Source: Micrococcus cohnii
GTDB taxonomy: Bacteria; Actinomycetota; Actinomycetes; Actinomycetales; Micrococcaceae
Direction of reading: 5' to 3'
NCBI RefSeq assembly: GCF_014205175.1
Contig: NZ_JACHNA010000001.1
Coordinates: 1,736,001 to 1,800,000, forward strand
Length of the DNA: 64,000 nucleotides
Under the pieces are notes generated by a model. That model made no database searches, was not told where the DNA came from, and worked only from the letters and a program-made list of their open reading frames with translations. Each line of letters begins with the position of its first letter. Within the stretch, counting starts at the first letter, position 1. Below are positions 57,887 to 64,000 of this stretch, one piece after another. A program made the translations under genes and the position numbers.

Positions 57887-60502
57887 TCACATGCTCGCCA
57901 TCCCCGCCACGGGGCTCAGGCGCGTGGCCCGTCGTGACGGCAGCAGCGAGGCCGTCAGCCCGGCGAGCCCGGCCACGAGCACGACGGCTCCCAGCTCGAC
58001 CCACGGGACGGACACAGGCACGAGCGCCCCGGCCTGCATCTGCTCGGTGATCCCGCCGAGCACGAGCTGCGAACCGGCCCACCCGTAGAACCCGCCAAGC
58101 GCGACGCCCAGCAGAGCGGCGACCGCGGCGATCAGCACAGCCTCGATGGCGATCATCCGCCGCAGCCCGCCCCGGCTCAGGCCGAGCGCCCGCAGCAGAG
58201 AGTTCTCGCGCGTCCGCTCGATCGTCGACAGGCTCAGGGTGTTCGCGACGCCGATCAGCGCGATCAGCACGGACACCGCGAGCAGCGCCACGACGATCCA
58301 CATGACCATGTCGACCATCTGCGCGTACATCGACCGCTCCGGCGCTCCGCCGCCCAGAGCGTCGGCCTGCAGTCCGTCGATCGCACCGACCCGGTCGACG
58401 AGCGTGCGCAGGTCACCTCCCTTGACGTCCGGGTCGAGGGCGAGCATCACCTGCGACGTCGCCGCACCGCCCTCGCTCGCCGTCCCGTCATGCGGGGTCG
58501 CCGCGTCGTCCCGCGACCAGCCCAGCGCCTCGGCGTCCGCCACCGTCATGTACACCGCCTCCCCGAAGGACCCGGCCGAGACCGACGCGAACTCGCGCGC
58601 CCGACCGGCGACGTCGACGCGCACCGGCTCCCCGCTCGGCTCGCCCGAGAGCACGGTGCCGGCCGCGCCGAGCCGGTCCCGGTCCTCAGCGGCGACCGCG
58701 CCCACCACATCCCGCAGCTCCTCGGGCTCGACCGCGTACACCGGCATCCCGTCATTGGTCTCGCCGACCGCCCAGGCGGCGGCGACCGTCTCCACACCCG
58801 CAACGTCCCGCGCCTGACGCACGAGCTCGGGCAGGTCCGCGTCCTCTTGCGCCTGCACGGTGAGGTCCACGGGGTACTGCTCGTCGAGGAGGGTGTCCAG
58901 CTGGTCCTGGGCGGTGCGGCCGCCTACCAAGAAGAGGGTGACGAGCGTCGTGCCGATCAGCAACGCGGACGCCGTCGCCGCCGTGCGCGATCGCTGGCGC
59001 ACCGCGTTCAGCCCGGCCAGCCGGCCCGGCACCCCGGCGGGGCGGGCGAGCACCGAGGCGGCCTTCACCGCGGCGGGCACGAACAGCCCGGTCAGCAGCA
59101 GCACGCCGAGGAAGCTCAGGGCGCCCCCGCCGATGGCCGGCAGCGGCCACTGGTTCAGCGCTCCGGCCACCATGAGGGCCCCGCCGCCCAGGGCCAGCAC
59201 GAAGCCGACAACCAGGCGCAGTCGGCCCACGCTCGAGTCCGCGGTGACCTGCTGCCGCGGCTGCATCGCCTGCACGGGACTGACGCGGGTCGCGGCGATC
59301 GCCGGGCGCAGGGCCGCGAGCACCGTGACGAGCACGCCGACGGCCACCGCGACGCCCAGCCCCGTCCAGGACATGCCGAAGCGAGCGGTGGAGCTCTCGG
59401 GCATCGTCCGGACGGCGGCGATCAGCCCGGCCGTCAGCCCGACCGCGAGGCCCGCGCCGAGCACCGAGCCGACGAGCCCGACGACCGCCGCCTCGGCCAG
59501 CACGCCGCGCCGCACCTGAGCCGCGGTCGCCCCGAGGGTGCGCAGCAGCGCGGACTCGCGGGTGCGCTGGGCGACGAGCACCTGGAACGTATTGGCGATG
59601 ACCAGGCCGGTCACCAGCAGGGCCAGCACGGCGAACCCGCCGAGCACCCAACCCATGACATTCGCCCCGGCCATGTCGGCGACGCGCTCGCGCACGGCCT
59701 CGTCGGGCGTCGAAACGGTCGCAGAGACGGACTCGTCGGCGAGCACCTTCTCGACGTCCGCGCGGACCTGCGCGGCATCGGCGCCCTCGGCGAGCGCGAT
59801 CTGCAGCTCGTTCGCGGCCGCGGAGCTAGCACCGTCACCTCCAGCCGGCGCCGCCACGACCTCGCGGACGCCGTGACCGGACCACACCTGCGGCATGGCG
59901 GAGAGCAGTGGGTTCACGGTCTGCGCGCTCAGGCCGACCACCCGCGCGGTCACCGTCTCGCCGCCGGGCCGGCCTACGCGCAGCTCGTCGCCGACCTGCA
60001 CGTCGAGGCGTTCGGCGGTGGCAGCGTCGAGGGCGACCTCATCGTCGGCGTCCCACGCGGGGAACCGGCCGGCCTGGGCCTCGACGCCGGTCAGCTCAGT
60101 GTGCTGGGGCATCGGCAGCAGCATGCCGCCCTCGCCCTTCGGACCGATCTCCACATACTCCTGAGTGCCCGCATAGGCCTCGGCCACGCCGTCGACCGCC
60201 CCGATCGGCCCAGGCGCGGCCGGAGTTCCGGCCAGCTGCGGCAGCCGCATCGAGGCTGGCAGGTCTTGCTCGGAGGCACCCTCGTCGGGGATGGCCGCCT
60301 CGTCGTCAGGGAGGACCACGAGGTCCGCGTTCGCGTAGGCCGAGCCCATCGAGTGCGTCATGGTCGCCTGGCTCGACGCGCCGACCAGGAAGGAGGCGGC
60401 CAGGAACGCCGTGCCGATCAGGATCGCCAGCACGAGCGAGACGTACCGGCGCGGCTGGGTCTTCAGCTGGGACAGGGCCAGCCGCTGCATCGGGGCATTC
60501 AC
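57887..60502 (-). CDS. ABC transporter permease with two FtsX domains (MacB/YknZ-like)
   Basis: 871 residues with about ten membrane helices: an N-terminal helix, a large outer domain (about 50-255), three helices of FtsX domain 1 (NVMGWVLGGFAVLALLVTGLVIANTFQVLVAQRTRESALLRTLGA), a pair in the middle, a second outer domain, and FtsX domain 2 (VVALLAVSVLIALIGVANTLSLSTIERTRENSLLRALGLSRGGL). The duplicated FtsX signature marks large permeases that move lipoproteins, peptides or drugs. The start is a GTG at 60502 that overlaps the stop of the ATPase gene (GTGA). Operon with the ATPase at 60499; likely under the two-component system at 62067-64000. Confidence 0.9.
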   Translation of the reverse strand: MNAPMQRLALSQLKTQPRRYVSLVLAILIGTAFLAASFLVGASSQATMTHSMGSAYANADLVVLPDDEAAIPDEGASEQDLPASMRLPQLAGTPAAPGPIGAVDGVAEAYAGTQEYVEIGPKGEGGMLLPMPQHTELTGVEAQAGRFPAWDADDEVALDAATAERLDVQVGDELRVGRPGGETVTARVVGLSAQTVNPLLSAMPQVWSGHGVREVVAAPAGGDGASSAAANELQIALAEGADAAQVRADVEKVLADESVSATVSTPDEAVRERVADMAGANVMGWVLGGFAVLALLVTGLVIANTFQVLVAQRTRESALLRTLGATAAQVRRGVLAEAAVVGLVGSVLGAGLAVGLTAGLIAAVRTMPESSTARFGMSWTGLGVAVAVGVLVTVLAALRPAIAATRVSPVQAMQPRQQVTADSSVGRLRLVVGFVLALGGGALMVAGALNQWPLPAIGGGALSFLGVLLLTGLFVPAAVKAASVLARPAGVPGRLAGLNAVRQRSRTAATASALLIGTTLVTLFLVGGRTAQDQLDTLLDEQYPVDLTVQAQEDADLPELVRQARDVAGVETVAAAWAVGETNDGMPVYAVEPEELRDVVGAVAAEDRDRLGAAGTVLSGEPSGEPVRVDVAGRAREFASVSAGSFGEAVYMTVADAEALGWSRDDAATPHDGTASEGGAATSQVMLALDPDVKGGDLRTLVDRVGAIDGLQADALGGGAPERSMYAQMVDMVMWIVVALLAVSVLIALIGVANTLSLSTIERTRENSLLRALGLSRGGLRRMIAIEAVLIAAVAALLGVALGGFYGWAGSQLVLGGITEQMQAGALVPVSVPWVELGAVVLVAGLAGLTASLLPSRRATRLSPVAGMASM

Positions 60503-61353
60503 AGCGACTCACCCGCGCTCACGCGCGTGAGGGCCTCGGCCACGGCGTCGGCGGTCGGCTTGCGCAGCTGCCCGACGAGAGCGCCGTCGGCGAGCATGAG
60601 CACGCGGTCGGCGGAGGCGGCCGCGACGGGGTCGTGCGTGACCATGATGATCGTCTGCCCCATGTCGCGGGCGCAGCGGCGCAGCAGGGCGAGCACCTCG
60701 GTGCCCGAGGCGGTGTCGAGGTTGCCGGTGGGCTCATCTCCGAAGATCACGTCGGGGCGGGTGAGCAGGGCGCGGGCAACCGCGACGCGCTGCTGCTGGC
60801 CGCCGGAGAGCTCGTGCGGACGGTGGCGCAGGCGCTGCTCGAGGCCGAGGATGCGGACGATCTCGTCCATCCACGCCCGGTCCGGGGCGGCGCCGGCGAG
60901 CTCGAGCGGCAGCAGGATGTTCTGCTCGGCCGTGAGCGTGGGGACGAGGTTGAACGCCTGGAACACGAAGCCCACGCGCTCGCGGCGCAGGGCGGTGAGG
61001 CGGGCGTCGGGCAGGCCGACGAGCTCGGTGTCGCCGAGCAGGATCGAGCCGGAGGTGGGGGCGTCGAGGCCGGCGAGGCAGTGCATGAGCGTGGACTTGC
61101 CCGAGCCGGAGGGGCCCATGATCGCGACGAACTCGCCGCGTCGCACCTCCACGGAGACTCCGCGCAGGGCGTGGACTTCGGTGTCGCCGCGGCCGTAGGT
61201 CTTCACGACGTCGCGGGCCGTGACGGCCGGGGCCGCGGGGAGGGTCGAGAGGCGGTGCGGGAGGGGTTCGGAGGGCATGTCTGCGGGTGAGGCGGGCGCC
61301 GATGAGGACGAGGTGGGTGAGGGATACGCGGAGGAATGACTCATGGAGATCAT
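60499..61353 (-). CDS. ABC transporter ATP-binding protein, LolD/MacB type
   Basis: 284 residues: a Ser/Pro-rich leader of about 45 residues, then GPSGSGKSTLMHCLAGLD (Walker A), Q-loop, signature LSGGQQQRVAVARAL, Walker B VIFGDEPTGNLD and the switch VTHDPVAAASAD. The signature set is that of the LolD/FtsE/MacB class that partners FtsX-type permeases. Start is ATG 61353 with GGAG close upstream; ATG 61344 lacks a site. It drives the permease encoded directly downstream. Confidence 0.9.
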   Translation of the reverse strand: MISMSHSSAYPSPTSSSSAPASPADMPSEPLPHRLSTLPAAPAVTARDVVKTYGRGDTEVHALRGVSVEVRRGEFVAIMGPSGSGKSTLMHCLAGLDAPTSGSILLGDTELVGLPDARLTALRRERVGFVFQAFNLVPTLTAEQNILLPLELAGAAPDRAWMDEIVRILGLEQRLRHRPHELSGGQQQRVAVARALLTRPDVIFGDEPTGNLDTASGTEVLALLRRCARDMGQTIIMVTHDPVAAASADRVLMLADGALVGQLRKPTADAVAEALTRVSAGESL

Positions 61354-61479
61354 GCTTCTCCGGCGACGGCCGCGGCGGATCGGGCGCGAGGATGGGCCGG
61401 GGTGCCGCGGCGTCATACCGGAGTATGAGCCGGTCCCCTCCGGGCGGTGAGGCAGGCGCCGTCGCTGCCCCACCACCGT

Positions 61480-61536
61480 TGTGTGGTCACTTTCTGCCGC
61501 TGTTGGCGCCGAGTTCCGGCAGAACGTGACCACGCA
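61480..61536 (+). repeat. Family II palindromic element, copy 1
   Basis: Left arm 61480-61499 (TGTGTGGTCACTTTCTGCCG), right arm 61517-61536 (CGGCAGAACGTGACCACGCA), 17-nt loop CTGTTGGCGCCGAGTTC. It is 127 nt upstream of the ABC ATPase start and 65 nt before the small gene at 61601. The sequence is unrelated to family I but has the same design. Confidence 0.92.
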
Positions 61537-61600
61537 GCCATGGCAGAACGTCCCCGTACACTGGCCGACGAGCCACTGTCCTGAGCGTGAGGACCCATCT

Positions 61601-61930
61601 ATGAACCATGCCGCCCGGCAGGCCGTCCAGGACGCCCGCAAGCCCGGGGAAGCCGCTTTCCTGCTCCGCCGGTCCGAGGCTCACCGGAGCAGACTCGCCG
61701 ATCTTTTGACCGGCAGCGTCAGCGGCGGCGAACGCGCCCAGGACATGCTTCGGGGTCGCGTCTGGGTATTGCTGACCGACGGCTCCGACCGGCCCCGCAT
61801 CCTCAATGTGCGAGACGGACGCGTGGCCTCAGTGCTCCCGACCCAGGGATGGGACCCGGACCGACAACGACCGCGCGGCCGGCACGTCCAGGACGGTTGG
61901 CACTATCGCGTGGTGCGGCGGATCGACTGA
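61601..61930 (+). CDS. Small soluble protein, unknown
   Basis: 109 residues, basic and soluble. The N-terminal half is helical (NHAARQAVQDARKPGEAAF, LRRSEAHRSRLADLLTG), the second half has short strands (RVWVLLTDGSDRPRILNVRD, GWHYRVVRRID). No family recognised. GAGGA lies about 10 nt upstream of ATG 61601. It is the only gene between the two family II palindromes and is transcribed against its neighbours on both sides, which suggests independent acquisition. Confidence 0.6.
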   Translation: MNHAARQAVQDARKPGEAAFLLRRSEAHRSRLADLLTGSVSGGERAQDMLRGRVWVLLTDGSDRPRILNVRDGRVASVLPTQGWDPDRQRPRGRHVQDGWHYRVVRRID

Positions 61931-61982
61931 CCTGGCGAGCGGCCTCCCGTCGCGTGAGGGCCCATGCCTCCCCACCGCCACC

Positions 61983-62043
61983 GTTGCGTGGTCACTTTCT
62001 GCCGCTGTCGGGGCCCAGTTCCGGCAGAAAGTGACCACGCAAC
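61983..62043 (+). repeat. Family II palindromic element, copy 2
   Basis: Arms 61983-62004 and 62022-62043 (GTTGCGTGGTCACTTTCTGC...) are perfectly complementary over 22 bp; loop CTGTCGGGGCCCAGTTC, differing from copy 1 at three or four positions. It is 24 nt beyond the stop codon of the response-regulator gene at 62067, where it could also terminate transcription. Confidence 0.95.
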
Positions 62044-62066
62044 AGGGAGAGCGAGGCGCGAGGGCC

Positions 62067-62825
62067 CTAGGGGTGCACGACCCCGGTCCGGTACGCGAGC
62101 ACCACGGCCTGCACCCGGTCACGCACCCCGAGCTTCGCGAGCACCCGCCCCACATGCGTCTTCACGGTCGCCTCGGAGAGGAACAGCCCCGCGGCGATGT
62201 CCTGGTTCGACTGCCCGTCGGCCATCCGCTCGAGCACCTCGCGCTCGCGCGGCGTCAAGGACTCCACCGCCCGCCTCTGGTCGGAATGGCCGGTCTCCCG
62301 CTCGCTCTCCGCGCGCAGCCGAGGCGCCATGTGGGTCAGCAGCCGCCGGGTCGTCGACGGCGCGATCACCGCGTCGCCCCGGTGCACCGTGCGCACCGCT
62401 GCGAGCAGCTCCTCGGGCGGGGCGTCCTTGAGCAGGAAGCCCGACGCGCCGGCCTCGATGGCCTCGAGCGCGTACTCGTCGAGGTCGAAGGTGGTCAGCA
62501 CGACGACACGCGGCGGCGCCGTCCGCTCCAACAGCGCCCGCGTGGCCGCGATGCCGTCCATGTGCGGCATGCGCACGTCCATGAGTACGACGTCTGCCGA
62601 GCACACCGCCGGGGAGGCTGCCGCATCGCGCCCGCTCGCCGCTTCCGCGACCACGGACAGGTCCGGCTGCGAGTCGATCAGCATGGACAGACCCGAGCGG
62701 ATCAGCTGCTGGTCGTCGACGAGGGCGACACGGATCGGCGCAGAGCCGGTCTCGGTCCGGGCCGCGGCGCCGGGAGCGGTCTCGCATTCGGGAGCCGAAC
62801 CGGAATCGGGGTCGGGGGCGGTCAT
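62067..62825 (-). CDS. Response regulator, NarL/LuxR family
   Basis: 252 residues with an acidic, Ser/Pro-rich leader of about 30 residues, then a receiver: VALVDDQQLIRSG, phosphoacceptor Asp in DVVLMDVRMPHMDG, TTF and LKDAPPEE switch residues; then a LuxR-type helix-turn-helix (LTPREREVLERMADGQSNQDIAAGLFLSEATVKTHVG). It follows the kinase gene by 21 nt on the same strand. Likely controls the FtsX-type ABC transporter located just beyond the family II-flanked gene. Confidence 0.92.
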   Translation of the reverse strand: MTAPDPDSGSAPECETAPGAAARTETGSAPIRVALVDDQQLIRSGLSMLIDSQPDLSVVAEAASGRDAAASPAVCSADVVLMDVRMPHMDGIAATRALLERTAPPRVVVLTTFDLDEYALEAIEAGASGFLLKDAPPEELLAAVRTVHRGDAVIAPSTTRRLLTHMAPRLRAESERETGHSDQRRAVESLTPREREVLERMADGQSNQDIAAGLFLSEATVKTHVGRVLAKLGVRDRVQAVVLAYRTGVVHP

Positions 62826-62846
62826 GGTGTCCTCTCGGTGGCGGGT

Positions 62847-64000
62847 CTAGACATCGCGATACGGCAGAAACGCGTGGACGCGGAAGCCGCCGTCGGAGCG
62901 GGGGCCGGCTTCGGCGGTGCCGTCGAACAGGCGCACACGTTCCGCCAGTCCACGCAGCCCCTGACCGGAGCCGCGCGTCGCCGGGTCCGCCGCTGCGCCA
63001 CGGCCGTCGTCGTCGACGGTGATGTCCAGCCCACGGGGCGTCCAGGCGAGGCGCACGTCGGCACGGGCAGCCGGGCCGCCATGGCGCAGAGTGTTCGTGA
63101 GCGCCTCCTGCACAGTGCGGTACGCGGCCAGCTCGCCGCCGGCGGGCAGGTCCCGACGGGCAGCTCCGTCCCACGCAAGCGTGGCCTCGAGCCCAGCCAG
63201 GCGCATCGTCTCGAGCAGCTCGTCGAGGTCGGACAGCTGCGGCTGCGGACGGTGCACGACCGAAGCAACACCGACGCCCGGCCCCGCCTCCTCCGGCTCC
63301 CGCCCGGCCGCGCCGTCATCCTGAGGAGCGCGCAGGACGCCGAGCAGCTGACGCATCTCGGCCAGGGCCGTGCGGCCGGTCTGCCCGATCGTACCGAGCG
63401 TCTGCGCCGCGAGCTCGGGCTGCGCCGCCGCCGCGTACCGACCCCCGTCGGCCTGGGAGATGATCACCTGCAGCGAGTGGGCGACGATGTCATGCATCTC
63501 GCGCGCGATGTGGCTGCGTTCGTCCGCGGCGGCGAGCGCCCGCTCTTGGGCGGCCTCCCGCTCGAGGCGGCGAGCACGCTCCGCGAGGGCCTCCATGGTC
63601 AGGCGGCGGGTGCGGGCGAGGTCCCCGAACGCCCACGCCGCGAGGACCATGAGGGAGCACAGCAGCATCATCGCGATGCCGTCGCCGTACAGCGGCGCCG
63701 AAGAGTGGGGTTCCGGGCTCGGGAAGATTACGGCGAAGAATGCGATCTTCGCACCCTGTGCGAGCGAGGCGACGAGCCCGACGGCCAGCCCCGTGAGCGA
63801 CGCCCAGCGCGGGGCGCGGACGGCCAGGTTGTGCACGGTCATCGGCACGACGACCATCGCCGGCAGCATCTCCGGGCCAATGACCAAGACCCCGAGACCC
63901 GCCGCGACAACGACTGCGGCCGAGGCCACCGGGCGGACCCGGCGGACGGACCACGGGGCGATCAACAGGGTGCTCAGCACGAACACGGTGACCGGGTGGA
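62847..64000 (-). CDS. Two-component sensor histidine kinase, N-terminus beyond window edge
   Basis: At least 384 codons; the frame is open at the right edge, so the true start lies outside, though GTG 63986 is a possible inner start. Membrane helices fill the first 125 residues, then HisKA_3 with the phosphoacceptor His in ERSHIAREMHDIVAHSLQVI and HATPase_c with AYRTVQEALTNTLRHGG (N box), DDDGRG and GSGQGLRGLAERVRLFDG (G boxes). It is paired with the regulator at 62067. Confidence 0.88.
   Translation of the reverse strand, partial: HPVTVFVLSTLLIAPWSVRRVRPVASAAVVVAAGLGVLVIGPEMLPAMVVVPMTVHNLAVRAPRWASLTGLAVGLVASLAQGAKIAFFAVIFPSPEPHSSAPLYGDGIAMMLLCSLMVLAAWAFGDLARTRRLTMEALAERARRLEREAAQERALAAADERSHIAREMHDIVAHSLQVIISQADGGRYAAAAQPELAAQTLGTIGQTGRTALAEMRQLLGVLRAPQDDGAAGREPEEAGPGVGVASVVHRPQPQLSDLDELLETMRLAGLEATLAWDGAARRDLPAGGELAAYRTVQEALTNTLRHGGPAARADVRLAWTPRGLDITVDDDGRGAAADPATRGSGQGLRGLAERVRLFDGTAEAGPRSDGGFRVHAFLPYRDV

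Noticed and set aside
1-64000. tRNA, rRNA and known riboswitches
   Set aside because: No GGTTCGAATCC-type T-arm with matching acceptor stem, no rRNA-like conserved stretch and no recognisable riboswitch core was found on either strand.

Overview
The window is very GC-rich (third codon positions almost always G or C), and its gene content points to an actinobacterium of the order Micrococcales, probably Micrococcaceae (Micrococcus/Kocuria-like). That placement rests on gene content and base composition only. No rRNA, tRNA, prophage, transposase, integrase or CRISPR locus was seen. About 57 protein genes are called.

Layout. 1-3.9 kb: edge-truncated rlmN, an MFS exporter, a small three-helix protein with a strong terminator, and a menF-like isochorismate synthase. 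4.0-7.1 kb: copper homeostasis (csoR-copZ-copA) with the CsoR operator inside the promoter. 7.1-14.1 kb: two SRPBCC proteins, a PaaI thioesterase and an alcohol/aldehyde oxidation cluster (DUF779 protein, GAF regulator, aldehyde dehydrogenase, zinc alcohol dehydrogenase). 14.4-24.7 kb: an unknown membrane protein coupled to a ThDP enzyme, a CGNR regulator, L-lactate dehydrogenase, small membrane proteins, MATE exporter, CPBP protease, a VOC protein and a secreted phosphoesterase. 24.9-32.1 kb: a heterodimeric ABC exporter, then a sulfide/persulfide operon (persulfide dioxygenase-rhodanese, rhodanese, TauE/SafE, CstR-like repressor). 32-43 kb: phospholipase D-like synthase, acyl-CoA thioesterase, HEAT protein, RlmC, a beta-phosphoglucomutase-GH65 fusion and a two-component system. 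43-50.7 kb: lactate permease, nitronate monooxygenase, lipoprotein, TetR, LemA-DUF3137 and a second copy of the unknown membrane family. 51-64 kb: VOC protein, a two-component system with a NatAB-like ABC transporter, a DUF559 protein, and a MacB/FtsX-type ABC transporter next to another two-component system.

The most unusual content is repetitive DNA. Seven copies of a ~70-bp palindromic element (family I; outer arm starts TACTGCGCAAACGACCC) lie in intergenic spaces, all in the same orientation. Six of them form three pairs, and each pair brackets exactly one gene (phosphoesterase, VOC protein, DUF559 protein). An unrelated 20-22-bp-arm palindrome (family II) brackets one small unknown gene in the same way. 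Three family I copies abut hexanucleotide arrays on their left end, and two carry 18-bp duplications of their right end. A third repeat type, with a 33-nt period (11 codons), has entered coding sequence: the start of the DUF779 gene and the interior of rlmC.

Functionally the window combines metal and sulfur stress defence (two CsoR-family circuits with similar operators), carbon use (ethanol/aldehyde, lactate, disaccharide phosphorolysis) and envelope sensing (three NarL-type two-component systems, two beside ABC transporters).
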